A DNA stretch of 64,000 bases, taken from positions 186,001 to 250,000 of the forward strand of contig NZ_BMTL01000009.1 in assembly GCF_014649655.1 (NCBI RefSeq). Direction: 5' to 3'. This document shows, one piece after another, positions 1 to 7,335 of the stretch (position 1 is the first letter of the stretch; each line of letters begins with the position of its first letter). Origin of the DNA: Streptomyces humidus (lineage in GTDB: Bacteria > Actinomycetota > Actinomycetes > Streptomycetales > Streptomycetaceae). The notes under the pieces are model-generated. The model was not told the DNA's origin. It worked only from the letters and a program-made list of their open reading frames with translations, and did no database searches. The position numbers and the translations under genes are program-made.

Positions 1-92
1 ACGGCACCGCTTCGCGCCCTGGCCAGAACCTCACTGATCGTCCGGAAGCCGTCGGGTCCCTCAGGTCGGACCGTAAGTACCTGGCGTGACAC
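1..92 (-). CDS. Right-handed beta-helix / AAA-type protein, N-terminal fragment cut by the window edge
   Basis: A GTG at 90-92 (minus strand) opens a reading frame that runs off the left edge after 30 codons. It is preceded by a strong GGAGG-type ribosome-binding site about seven bases upstream. The visible protein begins VSRQVLTVRPEGPDGF and continues RTISEVLARARSGA. This start is what I remember from Streptomyces right-handed parallel beta-helix proteins, whose first strand reads 'RTI..AL..A..GA'. Only the N-terminus is in the window, so the family call rests on recall of that opening motif. Confidence 0.6.
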   Translation of the reverse strand, partial: MSRQVLTVRPEGPDGFRTISEVLARARSGA

Positions 93-466
93 GCGCGTTC
101 CTCCTTCTTCGCGACCTCGCAAGGCCACAGAGCCCGCCCCCGAGAAGTCTGGATCACCATCATGCCGGGCACGGCCCTGCCGGAACGCCGGGGACCGCCT
201 CAAGTGAGGAGCCCTGAGCCTGACTTGAGCTTCCACCTGCCGGACCGGCCCGCCGGCGGCGCGGGCGGCTCCGCCAGCGGCACGGACCGGCGGCGATGCG
301 AGAGCGCATGTCCGCGCCCCACGAGGCCGACGGCAGACCGCCCTCGCGGCCCGGCCTCCGGGGGAGGCGCTCGACGGGGAGAGCGGGCGAAGGGCGGAGC
401 ACGCGGGAGGCGGTGGAACGTAAACCCGTCGACAGCGCGCCTTCGGGCCCGGCAGAGTGGCCGCCC
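93..466. other. Intergenic region without a supported gene
   Basis: This 374-bp stretch separates the left-edge minus-strand gene from the methyltransferase. Frames open here on both strands, but they are low-complexity Arg/Pro-rich translations typical of high-G+C shadow frames. It should hold the two divergent promoters. I could not identify a convincing -10 box. Confidence 0.5.
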
Positions 467-1213
467 GTGACGAGCAGTGAGCTGTGGACCCGCGCGACCG
501 CCGACCGCTACGACGCCGAGGAGACCGAGATGTCCTCGGCCGCGGTCCTCGGGCCGACGGTCGCCTTCCTCGCCGAACTCGCCGGGGAAGGCCGGGCGCT
601 GGAGTTCGCCGTCGGAACCGGCCGGGTGGGCGTCCCGCTCCGGGAACGGGGCGTGCCGGTGGCGGGCATCGAGCTGTCCGAGCACATGGCGGCGGCCCTG
701 CGGCGCAAGATCGGTGAGGACATGCTCCCGGTCGTCATCGGAGACATGGCCACGACAGTCGTGCCCGGCGAGTTCGCCCTGGTCTATCTCGTCTACAACA
801 CCATCTCGAACCTGCTCACCCAGGACGAGCAGGTCGAGTGCTTCCGCAACGCCGCACGTCATCTGGAGCCCGGCGGCCGGTTCGTCATCGAGCTGGGCGT
901 GCCGCCGTTGCGGTTCCTGCCGCCCGGCCAGGTCGCGGTGCCCTTCGACGTCTCCGAACGGCACCTCGGCTTCGACACGTTCGACCTCGTCGAGCAGATC
1001 CTCGTCTCGCACCACCTCACCGCCGACGGAGACGACGGCCGCTACCGCCGTGACGCCTCCCGGCACCGGTACGCCTGGCCGGCCGAACTCGACCTGATGG
1101 CGCGCATCGCCGGGCTCGAGCTGGAGCGTCGTGTCGCGGACTGGGACGGGTCGCCGTTCACCCAGGAGTCCGCCAAGCACATCTCCGTGTGGCGCAAGCC
1201 GGTCCGGGCCTGA
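467..1213 (+). CDS. Class I SAM-dependent methyltransferase
   Basis: A 248-residue Rossmann-fold methyltransferase of unknown substrate. Glycine-rich motif I, ALEFAVGTGRVGVPL, lies at about residues 44-58, and the acidic end of strand 2 (VAGIELSEHM) at 65-74. I chose the GTG at 467 because the protein then opens TSSELWTRATADRYD, the usual start of this Streptomyces family; the frame stays open back to an ATG at 296, but that extension is low-complexity. The ribosome-binding site is weak. The last bases of this gene recur 370 bp downstream as part of a tandem duplication. Confidence 0.85.
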   Translation: MTSSELWTRATADRYDAEETEMSSAAVLGPTVAFLAELAGEGRALEFAVGTGRVGVPLRERGVPVAGIELSEHMAAALRRKIGEDMLPVVIGDMATTVVPGEFALVYLVYNTISNLLTQDEQVECFRNAARHLEPGGRFVIELGVPPLRFLPPGQVAVPFDVSERHLGFDTFDLVEQILVSHHLTADGDDGRYRRDASRHRYAWPAELDLMARIAGLELERRVADWDGSPFTQESAKHISVWRKPVRA

Positions 1214-1224
1214 CAAACCGTGAA

Positions 1225-1431
1225 TCAGGCCGGGGTGCCGGTGCGTATGCCTGCCAGGAGATGGGCGAGGGCGGTCGGGGTGGTGGTGAGGACCGTGGCG
1301 GGCGTGACGGACTCCCGCAGGAGTACGGCGGGGGCGGCGGTCGAGGCGAGTTCGAGGCAGTTGTTGCCGTCGCCGAAGCCTGAGAAGGACGATTTCTGCC
1401 AGTCGTCGGACGTCGTCGCAGCGCGCATCAC
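1225..1431 (-). CDS. DUF397 small protein, copy A
   Basis: A 68-residue DUF397 protein with the family signature W-x-K-S-S-F-S-G followed by NNCLELA. DUF397 proteins (BldB is the best-known relative) are encoded next to DUF5753/Scr1-type regulators in Streptomyces and are thought to work with them. The GTG start overlaps the stop of the truncated regulator by GTGA, copying the arrangement of the intact pair 370 bp away. Its C-terminal two thirds are nearly identical, at DNA level too, to copy B. With its partner truncated it may be an orphan. Confidence 0.85.
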   Translation of the reverse strand: MMRAATTSDDWQKSSFSGFGDGNNCLELASTAAPAVLLRESVTPATVLTTTPTALAHLLAGIRTGTPA

Positions 1432-1554
1432 AGCTCCTTCGCCAGCCTGTGGATGAAGTCACGTGAACGTTCGGCGTTCAGTGAGACTCCCTCCACTTTA
1501 CGGAAAAACGTTCGAAGTGCGCCCATTTGAGCCTCGGAGTCGATGTAGGCCGTG
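1428..1554 (-). pseudogene. C-terminal fragment of a DUF5753 helix-turn-helix regulator
   Basis: About 42 codons, from GTAYIDSEAQMGALRTFF to a stop shared with the DUF397 copy A start, match the C-terminus of the intact regulator (GTALVDSEAQLDSLRTLF...). Everything before 'GTA' is missing: the fragment is joined at about 1555 to a copy of the 3' end of the methyltransferase gene. It is therefore a remnant made by a tandem duplication whose endpoint fell inside the regulator. It has diverged noticeably from the intact copy and its base composition is slightly lower in G+C. Confidence 0.85.
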
Positions 1555-1593
1555 CCGTGTGGCGCAAGCCGGTCCGGGTCTGAGAACCGCGGC

Positions 1594-1800
1594 TCAGGCC
1601 GGGGTGCCGGTGCGTATGCCTGCCAGGAGATGGGCGAGGGCGGTCGGGGTGGTGGTGAGGACCGTGGCGGGCGTGACGGACTCCCGCAGGAGTACGGCGG
1701 GGGTCGCGGTCGAGGCGAGTTCGAGGCAGTTGTTGCCGTCGGAACCACCGGAGAAGGACGACTTCTGCCAGTTGCCGGTACTCGTCACAGCGCGCCTCAC
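1594..1800 (-). CDS. DUF397 small protein, copy B
   Basis: A 68-residue DUF397 protein (NWQKSSFSG, then DGNNCLELAS). The GTG start overlaps the stop of the upstream DUF5753 regulator by GTGA, so the pair is translationally coupled. This regulator-DUF397 arrangement is the standard Streptomyces module, of which WhiJ- and BldB-linked loci are the studied examples. The C-terminal part is nearly identical to copy A. A direct role as partner or antagonist of the regulator is inferred from the family, not seen in the sequence. Confidence 0.88.
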   Translation of the reverse strand: MRRAVTSTGNWQKSSFSGGSDGNNCLELASTATPAVLLRESVTPATVLTTTPTALAHLLAGIRTGTPA

Positions 1801-2648
1801 ACTTCCTTGGCCATCCTGCTCATGAAGTCGCGCGACGCGTCCGGCCCCAGCGACTCCGCTTCCAGCTTACGGAAGAGTGTTCGAAGGGAGTCGAGCTGGG
1901 CTTCGGAGTCGACGAGGGCCGTGCCTTCCGGGCCGTCCCGCTGGGCCGAGTCCAGTTTGGGTACCGCGCCACCGGCCAGCATCATGGTGTTCCAGGCTCC
2001 TGCGAAGCCGTCGCGGTCGAAGGGGATCACTCGCACGGTGACGTGGTCCGCCTCGGACAGCTGCAGGATGTGCACGAGCTGGGCCCGGGCGGCGGCGCGG
2101 TCGCCGACCCTGATGCGCAGGGCCGATTCATGGACGACAGCCTCGTAGGGGACGGGCTCCGGCCGCTCGATGATCACCCTGCGTTCCATCCGGTGCTGCA
2201 CCCGCAATTCCAGTTCGGGGCCGGGTAGTTCAGGTACTCGATAGGCGAAGACGGCGCGTGCGTAGTCCTCCGTCTGCAGGAGGCCGGGCACGTGCAGGCA
2301 CTCCACGTCCGCCCGGTACGTGGCATGGTGCTCCAGTTCGGCCAGGTCCAGGAACGCTGAGGGCAGTCGTCCTCGATATTCCTCCCACCAGCCCCGCGTG
2401 CGATCGGTCGCCATGGCCACCAACGCGTCGATGAACATCTCGTCCATGCAGGCGTAATGGGCGGCCAGACTCCGCAATCGCGCCTCGCTCACACCGGACT
2501 GGCCGTACTCGATCTGATTGATCTGAGTCGGACTCACCCCGAGCAGGGCCGCCGCCTCACGCGCCTTGAGGCCGGCCGCCTCCCGGAGCCTGCGCAGCTC
2601 AACAGCCAGACGCACCTGGCGTGCGGTCGGTTCGCGCCTCAAGCCCAT
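1797..2648 (-). CDS. DUF5753/Scr1-type XRE-family transcriptional regulator
   Basis: A 283-residue protein with an N-terminal helix-turn-helix at about residues 13-50 (RLREAAGLKAREAAALLGVS, then PTQINQIEYG). The C-terminal DUF5753 domain spans about 90-270 and contains the typical LLQTEDYARAVF segment. The family includes WhiJ-like developmental regulators. The gene diverges from the RsbW-like ATPase gene, and the space between holds a perfect 7+7 palindrome at 2718-2733. Autoregulation through that palindrome is my inference. Confidence 0.92.
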   Translation of the reverse strand: MGLRREPTARQVRLAVELRRLREAAGLKAREAAALLGVSPTQINQIEYGQSGVSEARLRSLAAHYACMDEMFIDALVAMATDRTRGWWEEYRGRLPSAFLDLAELEHHATYRADVECLHVPGLLQTEDYARAVFAYRVPELPGPELELRVQHRMERRVIIERPEPVPYEAVVHESALRIRVGDRAAARAQLVHILQLSEADHVTVRVIPFDRDGFAGAWNTMMLAGGAVPKLDSAQRDGPEGTALVDSEAQLDSLRTLFRKLEAESLGPDASRDFMSRMAKEV

Positions 2649-2694
2649 CGGCCACCCCTCCCAACCCGCCCGCGAAGGCGACTCGTTCGGCGTC

Positions 2695-2740
2695 AGATTA
2701 CTGGACCGACTTGCCCAACCTGGAAATCCAGGTCTACCGT
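2695..2740. promoter_or_regulatory. Bidirectional promoter region with operator palindrome
   Basis: A perfect inverted repeat, ACCTGGA-AA-TCCAGGT, at 2718-2733 sits exactly between a plus-strand -35-like TTGCCC (2711-2716) and -10-like TACCGT (2735-2740), spacer 18 bp. On the minus strand a -10-like TAATCT (2700 to 2695) reads toward the helix-turn-helix gene, with the palindrome over its -35 region. One bound dimer could therefore control both directions. The promoter boxes are read by eye. Confidence 0.6.
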
Positions 2741-2850
2741 CGGTGACGCACCGAACACGCTGCGGAAGTGCACCACTCCGTCCTGCCGGGACGGCTGCGG
2801 CATGCCACCGCCCGTGATGTCACCCCCCGACCCACCCGTGGAGCCGAGCC

Positions 2851-3273
2851 ATGCCCGAAACCGACCGCGCCCGTGACGACGCCTGGGAGTACTCCCTCTC
2901 CATCCCCACCGACCCCAGAGCCGTGACCGTCTGCCGCCGCACCCTGCGGCTGATCCTCACGCTGCACGACCTGGCCGGCCTCGTCGACACGGCGGAACTG
3001 CTCGCCTCGGAGCTGGTCTCCAACGCCGTCCTGCACACCAAGGGCCCCGCGTGTCTGCGCCTGCGCTTCCGGGACGGCGTCCTGCAGATCGGCGCGTGGG
3101 ACGCGGACCCCGAACCGCCCCGGCCGCCGGGGAGGCCGGACGACCCGGGCGAGGCCGAGAGCGGACGCGGGATGACCCTGGTCCGGGCCTGCTCGGACCT
3201 CTGGCACTGGCAGCCGCTGTCCCGCATGGGGCACCGGGGCAAGCTGGTGTGGTGCGAACTTAATGCGGCGTAG
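2851..3273 (+). CDS. RsbW-like ATP-binding protein (HATPase_c_2)
   Basis: A 140-residue GHKL-fold ATP-binding protein of the anti-sigma-factor kinase type. The N-box ELVSNAVLH is at residues 54-62, the G1-like WDADP at about 83-87 and the G2 motif SGRGMTLV at 104-111. There is no sensor or dimerisation domain. Streptomyces carry many such proteins next to DUF5753/DUF397 genes, AbaA-type loci being an example. Its partner is unknown; kinase activity on an anti-anti-sigma factor is possible but not shown by the context. Confidence 0.88.
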   Translation: MPETDRARDDAWEYSLSIPTDPRAVTVCRRTLRLILTLHDLAGLVDTAELLASELVSNAVLHTKGPACLRLRFRDGVLQIGAWDADPEPPRPPGRPDDPGEAESGRGMTLVRACSDLWHWQPLSRMGHRGKLVWCELNAA

Positions 3274-3306
3274 CTCGTTGATCACGTCGTACAGAAAGGA
3301 GAGCCG

Positions 3307-4209
3307 ATGGTCGGCTCGTCGCACGAGGCGCTGCACCGGATCTTCCAGAAGGATCCAGCGCTGCTCACCCGTGCACTTCAACAGGTGTTGCACGTCCCCT
3401 TTCCGGAGCCGTACGACTTCGCCGGCATGAACGTCGACCTCACCGAGATCGAGCCCGTCGAGCGCCGCGTGGACACGCTCCTCAGGGCCGAGACCGACGA
3501 GGGAAGCTACCTGCTGGTCGTGGAGTCGCAGGGCAAGCCGGACGAGCGGAAGCGCGGTAGCTGGCCGTACTACCTCAGCTACCTGTACGAGAAGTACCGC
3601 TGCGAACCGGTGCTGATCGTCGTCACGCAGAGCAGCACCACAGCCCGCTGGGCGGCGCAGCCCATCCACAGGGGCGTACGCGAGATGCCTTCGCTGACAG
3701 TGCGCCCTTTCGTGCTCGGGCCGGACAACGTACCCGTGATCGCCACGGAGGAGGAGGCAAGACAGGATCCGCCCCTCGCGGCGCTCTCGGCCATGACACA
3801 CGGCCGGGGACGGCAGGCTCCCGCCATACTGGAATCGCTGGCAGCCGCCCTGAAGGGCATGGACCGCGACAGCGCCGCGGTTCTCGTGCAGTTCGTCGAC
3901 TCGTGCCTGGCGGATGACCAGGCCCGGCAGATGTGGAGGGACCTGATGACGGCGATGCAGTACTTCTGGCGGCATCCGCTCGCCGAGGAGGTGCGGGAAC
4001 AGGGCCGCGAGGAAGGCCGCGAGGAAGGCCGGCTTCAGGAGCGGGCGCAGGCGATTCTGCGCACTCTCAAGTGGCGCCGGATCGCTGTCCCCGCCTCCGT
4101 CCGCGAACGTGTCCTCGCCTCTACGGACTTCGACGAACTCGGAACCTGGCTCGACCGTTCCTATGAGGTCGACCACGTGCAGGAGCTGTTCGGCGAGGAT
4201 CCGGCATGA
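3307..4209 (+). CDS. Rpn-family PD-(D/E)XK nuclease-like protein
   Basis: A 300-residue protein with the Rpn/PDDEXK-type core: D56 (VERRVDTLL) and the E-x-Q pair E73-Q75 (LLVVESQGK). Rpn proteins are recombination-promoting nucleases once described as transposase-like. A charged, repetitive helical segment follows at about 218-245, with EQGREEGREEG repeats. The ATG is preceded by AAGGAG. It starts 33 bp after the RsbW-like gene and may be cotranscribed with it. Many copies of this family occur in Streptomyces genomes. Biological substrate unknown. Confidence 0.8.
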   Translation: MVGSSHEALHRIFQKDPALLTRALQQVLHVPFPEPYDFAGMNVDLTEIEPVERRVDTLLRAETDEGSYLLVVESQGKPDERKRGSWPYYLSYLYEKYRCEPVLIVVTQSSTTARWAAQPIHRGVREMPSLTVRPFVLGPDNVPVIATEEEARQDPPLAALSAMTHGRGRQAPAILESLAAALKGMDRDSAAVLVQFVDSCLADDQARQMWRDLMTAMQYFWRHPLAEEVREQGREEGREEGRLQERAQAILRTLKWRRIAVPASVRERVLASTDFDELGTWLDRSYEVDHVQELFGEDPA

Positions 4210-4273
4210 GCGCGAAGGCCGGCGAGGGGGGCCGTGCGCGCAGACGTGGCCGGGGCCCTCTTCGCGGTACCGG

Positions 4274-5233
4274 TCAGCCCAGCTCCCGCACCGGCGTTCC
4301 CGCCAGGTACGCCCGGATGTCCTCCACCGCCTGCCCGTAGTACCGCTCGTAGTTGGCCCGGGAGACGTAGCCGAGGTGCGGGGTCGCCAGCAGGCGGGGG
4401 GCGCTGCGCATCGGGTGGCCGGCGGGGAGGGGCTCCACGTCGAAGACGTCCACGCCCGCGCCCGCGATACGGCCCTCGCGCAGCGCCGCCAGCAGCGCCT
4501 CCTGGTCGACGATCGCCGCCCGCGAGGTGTTGACCAGGTAGGCCGTCGGCTTCAGCAGGGCCAGCTCAGCCGGTCCCACCAGACCCCGGGTGCGCTCGCT
4601 CAGCGCCAGGTGCACCGACACGAAGTCGCTCTCGGAGAGCAGCGCCTCCTTCGACGGGGCCCGCCGCACGCCGACTTCGGCCGCCCGCTCCTCCGTCAGG
4701 TTCTGGCTCCACGCACTCACCTCCATGCCGAAGGCGAGCCCCACCCGGGCCACCGCGCTCCCGATCTTCCCGAGGCCCAGCAGACCGAGCCGGCGGCCGT
4801 GCAGGTCCGCGCCGACCGTCGACTGCCACGGCCCGCCCTCCCGCAGGGCCGTGCTCTCCTCGACCAGGCCCCGGGCCAGGCCCAGCAGCAGCGCCCACGT
4901 CAGCTCGACGGGCGGAGTCGACGAACTCTGCGTGCCGCAGACCGTCACCCCGTTCGCCTTCGCCGCCGCGTAGTCGATCACCGAGTTGCGCATGCCGGAG
5001 GCCACCAGCAACCGCAGCCGGGGGAGACGGTCCAGCAGCGACGCGGGGAAGGTGACCCGCTCCCGCAACGTGACCACGCAGTCGAAGTCGGCCAGCGCCG
5101 CTGCGAGTTCGCCCTCGTCGCCGAAGTGCTCGGTGAAGGGGACCACCTCCAGCTCACGGCCCGGGACCGACCAGTCGGCGACGGTCGTCGCCACGTTCTG
5201 GAAGTCGTCGAGTACGGCACAGCGGAAGGGCAC
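4274..5233 (-). CDS. D-2-hydroxyacid dehydrogenase family protein
   Basis: A 319-residue NAD-dependent dehydrogenase of the phosphoglycerate/formate-dehydrogenase superfamily. The nucleotide-binding GLGKIG is at 153-158. The catalytic triad is visible: Arg238 (NTSRAAI), Glu267 (DVFDVEP) and His286 (ATPHLGY). These enzymes interconvert 2-keto acids and D-2-hydroxy acids. The substrate cannot be told from the sequence, and the neighbours are unrelated. It is divergent from the glycosyltransferase. Confidence 0.9.
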   Translation of the reverse strand: MPFRCAVLDDFQNVATTVADWSVPGRELEVVPFTEHFGDEGELAAALADFDCVVTLRERVTFPASLLDRLPRLRLLVASGMRNSVIDYAAAKANGVTVCGTQSSSTPPVELTWALLLGLARGLVEESTALREGGPWQSTVGADLHGRRLGLLGLGKIGSAVARVGLAFGMEVSAWSQNLTEERAAEVGVRRAPSKEALLSESDFVSVHLALSERTRGLVGPAELALLKPTAYLVNTSRAAIVDQEALLAALREGRIAGAGVDVFDVEPLPAGHPMRSAPRLLATPHLGYVSRANYERYYGQAVEDIRAYLAGTPVRELG

Positions 5234-5372
5234 GGCGTTTCCTCCAGGCGGCTTGTCCGCGGGTGGTCCTTCCCGTCCCGACCGGGAAGCTCCCGTCCGA
5301 GATTACGGTGCGGACGTGAGCGCCTCCGCCCACCCCCTGGCCGAGCAGCGCGGCGTCGAGCGGAAGCAGAAC

Positions 5373-5456
5373 ATGGGGAAGAAGAACATGTGGCGAAGGG
5401 AGAGGAAACAGGGGGCTGTCGGAGCAACGGCCGCCTCTGAGGCAACATCTAGGTGA
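5373..5456 (+). CDS. Candidate 27-residue basic small protein
   Basis: A short frame, MGKKNMWRRERKQ followed by GAVGATAASEATSR, lies in the 286-bp gap between the divergent dehydrogenase and glycosyltransferase genes. A GGAAG sequence precedes its ATG and it ends 63 bp before the glycosyltransferase start. It is unusually Lys/Arg/Met-rich and A-rich for this genome. I do not recognise it. It may be an upstream leader frame for the glycosyltransferase, or chance. Confidence 0.25.
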   Translation: MGKKNMWRRERKQGAVGATAASEATSR

Positions 5457-5519
5457 ACGACGCCGCCGCGCGAGCACCGGGCGCGGCTGCCGTCGAAGGC
5501 CGGACGGAGCGAGAGGGAC

Positions 5520-6485
5520 GTGGTGGACGTGGGGGATGCGCTCGACGCGGGACACGCGGGAGACGCGGGAGACCCGGACAAGGCGGGTGACTCGGTGGAG
5601 CCGAGGATCGCCGTCGCCGTGGTGACGATGGGGGACCGGCCCGCCCAGGTCGACGCGCTGCTGGAGTCGGTGGCCAAGCAGGACCTGGCCCCGGCCCGCA
5701 TCGTGATCATCGGCAACGGCTGCGTGCTCCCCGAGTTCGCCGAGCGGCTGTCCCTCCCCGGCGAGGTCACCACGATCGACGTCGACGAGAACCTCGGCTG
5801 TCCCGGCGGCCGCAACGTCGGTCTCGCCCGCCTGCGTGAGTTCGGGGACGTCGACGTCGTCGTCGAACTGGACGACGACGGGCTGCTCGTCGACGCCGAC
5901 GTCCTGCGCCGCGTCCGCGACCTCTACGCGGCCGACCCCCGCCTCGGCATCGTCGGCTTCCGCATCGCGGACGAACACGGCGAGACCCAGCGCCGGCACG
6001 TGCCGCGCGTCGGCGCGTCCGACCCGCTCCAGGGCGGCTACGTCACCGGCTTCCTCGGCGGCGGCCACGCCCTGAGCATGGCCATGCTCGACGAGACCGG
6101 CGACTGGCCCGCCGAGTTCTTCTTCGCGCACGAGGAGACGGACCTGGCCTGGCGCGCCACCGACGCCGGCTGGAAGATCCTCTACGCGCCCGAGCTGCTG
6201 CTCCAGCACCCCAAGACGTCGCCCGCCCGGCACGCCATCTACCACCACGTCACCGCGCGCAACCGGGTCTGGCTGGTCCGGCGCAACCTTCCGCTGCCGC
6301 TCATCCCGGTCCACCTGGGCGTCTGGATCGCCGTCACGCTGCTGCGCACACGCTCGCTCGCCGGACTCAGGGCCTGGTTCGGCGGTTTCGCGGAGGGTGC
6401 GCGGAAACCGGCGGGCGCTCGTCGGCCCATGAAGTGGCGGACGGTGTGGCGGCTCACCCGACTGGGCAGGCCGCCGGTCGTCTGA
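5520..6485 (+). CDS. Family 2 glycosyltransferase
   Basis: A 321-residue GT-A fold glycosyltransferase. The core starts PRIAVAVVTMGDRP at about residue 28. The metal/nucleotide-binding acidic cluster ELDDDG is at 116-121. The acceptor-side motif FFFAHEETDLAWRA resembles the rhamnosyltransferase-like GT2 'ED.DL..R' motif. The C-terminus is amphipathic and basic, as in membrane-associated GT2 enzymes. The start is uncertain: two GTG codons (5520, 5523) follow a GAGAGGGA site. The first 27 residues are Asp/Gly/Ala-rich and not part of the domain. Confidence 0.88.
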   Translation: MVDVGDALDAGHAGDAGDPDKAGDSVEPRIAVAVVTMGDRPAQVDALLESVAKQDLAPARIVIIGNGCVLPEFAERLSLPGEVTTIDVDENLGCPGGRNVGLARLREFGDVDVVVELDDDGLLVDADVLRRVRDLYAADPRLGIVGFRIADEHGETQRRHVPRVGASDPLQGGYVTGFLGGGHALSMAMLDETGDWPAEFFFAHEETDLAWRATDAGWKILYAPELLLQHPKTSPARHAIYHHVTARNRVWLVRRNLPLPLIPVHLGVWIAVTLLRTRSLAGLRAWFGGFAEGARKPAGARRPMKWRTVWRLTRLGRPPVV

Positions 6486-6503
6486 GTCCACCGGTCGTCC
6501 GAG
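6482..6503 (+). repeat. 22-bp direct repeat, left copy
   Basis: CTGAGTCCaCCgGTCGTCCGAG lies at the 3' end of the glycosyltransferase gene. It matches 20 of 22 bases of the copy at 7083-7104 (differing bases in lower case). The two copies bracket the low-G+C lipoprotein gene. Confidence 0.75.
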
Positions 6504-6530
6504 CCTGGGGATCTACCCGACTGGAGCTCC

Positions 6531-7076
6531 ATGCGCGCACACCGCCCCCTCGTCTTCACCCTCGTCCTCTCCGCTGCAGCTCTCACCAGCTCCTGTACGG
6601 AGCGGAAGCAGGAACCGCCCGATTCCGCAAAAGAAAAGACGATATCCGCGTCACAACCCGCCACATGGGACGGCAAAGAAGACGCAGAAGCGGCGATGCA
6701 GCGCGCCACACGCGCTCTGAACGCAGTCGAACCCGAGACCGCTGCTCGCCAGGACTCAGACACGACAACCTTGGCGAAGGGCCTGGACAGGACGTTCACC
6801 ATGCAGGGCAAAAGGCCCTACACGTTCGACATCGCCTGCCAGACTCCCGCAACGCACACGCTCACGCTGAAGCTGATACGGGGCGACGTGGCGAACGAAT
6901 GGGACGTGGAGTGCGGTGACCGCGAAGCGGACCAACTCGACATCCCGGCCGGCGCTCCCATCACCGCTCAGATCAGACCAGCGAGTGGCGAGACCGAAGG
7001 CATCATCAGCTGGCGACTCAACACCGTAGGAGCTGAGGACGTACAGGATTGCATGGACGACATCACAGAGTGTTGA
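6531..7076 (+). CDS. Putative lipoprotein of atypical composition
   Basis: A 181-residue secreted protein with a lipoprotein signal peptide: basic MRAHR, a hydrophobic stretch, then LTSSC with Cys22 as the likely lipidated residue. I do not recognise the mature domain. It contains about four cysteines (CQTPAT, VECGD, VQDCMDDITEC), possibly forming disulfides. Codon use is clearly unlike the neighbours, with many codons ending in A or T (GCA, AAA, GAA, ACA, ATA), and G+C is visibly lower. Imperfect 22-bp direct repeats flank it, suggesting acquisition by transfer. Confidence 0.75.
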   Translation: MRAHRPLVFTLVLSAAALTSSCTERKQEPPDSAKEKTISASQPATWDGKEDAEAAMQRATRALNAVEPETAARQDSDTTTLAKGLDRTFTMQGKRPYTFDIACQTPATHTLTLKLIRGDVANEWDVECGDREADQLDIPAGAPITAQIRPASGETEGIISWRLNTVGAEDVQDCMDDITEC

Positions 7077-7082
7077 GCTGAG

Positions 7083-7104
7083 CTGAGTCCGCCTGTCGTC
7101 CGAG
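7083..7104 (+). repeat. 22-bp direct repeat, right copy, within a GTCGTCCGA-rich stretch
   Basis: This is the right-hand partner of the repeat at 6482-6503, starting seven bases after the lipoprotein stop codon. From here to about 7206 the core GTCGTCCGA recurs several more times (around 7147, 7181 and 7197), as does GTCGGCTGGTCGGGTCC in two copies. The stretch therefore looks like a small repeat expansion. Confidence 0.7.
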
Positions 7105-7194
7105 GCCGTCGGCTGGTCGGGTCCGTCGGCTGGTCGGGTCCGCCGGTCGTCCGACCGGGGGCAGGCCGTTCGAACCGACGGTCGTCCGAGGGGC

Positions 7195-7335
7195 ATGTCG
7201 TCCGAGGGGCGGGTGGCCCGGCGAGCCGGGGAGCGGGCGCACGAGGAGTGGCGGTCGGCGCTCGACGCGCTGGACGGGACGGACGCGAAGGCGGTCGTGG
7301 GGGAGCTCAGGGAACTGCTCGCGGGCCGGGTGTGA
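7195..7335 (+). CDS. Small conserved-looking helical protein or gene remnant
   Basis: A 46-residue frame (MSSEGRVARRAGERAHEEWR, then SALDALDGTDAKAVVGELRE and LLAGRV) stops immediately before the end of the convergent polymerase gene. The sequence is a plausible amphipathic helical pair with normal amino-acid balance. Its end recalls the C-terminus of MarR-type regulators, so it may be a gene remnant. Its 5' end lies in the GTCGTCCGA repeats. No clear ribosome-binding site. Confidence 0.35.
   Translation: MSSEGRVARRAGERAHEEWRSALDALDGTDAKAVVGELRELLAGRV

Larger units (their letters stand above)
1185..1924. repeat. 370-bp imperfect tandem duplication
   Basis: Two units, about 1185-1554 and 1555-1924, repeat with a period of 370 bp. 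Each holds the last roughly 25 bp of the methyltransferase gene, a DUF397 gene and the 3' part of a DUF5753 regulator. The DUF397 3' part is almost identical in the two units (about two differences in 120 bp). The regulator part is only roughly 70% identical by eye. The junction falls in a short GTGCC/CCGTG sequence. Confidence 0.85.

Noticed and set aside
200..1462. A long minus-strand frame covering the methyltransferase
   Set aside because: The plus strand encodes a clear SAM-binding methyltransferase; the minus translation has no recognisable motif.
3307..4209. Rpn-type protein as a mobile element transposase
   Set aside because: No terminal inverted repeats or target duplications flank it; the fold is a nuclease that only resembles transposases in old annotations.
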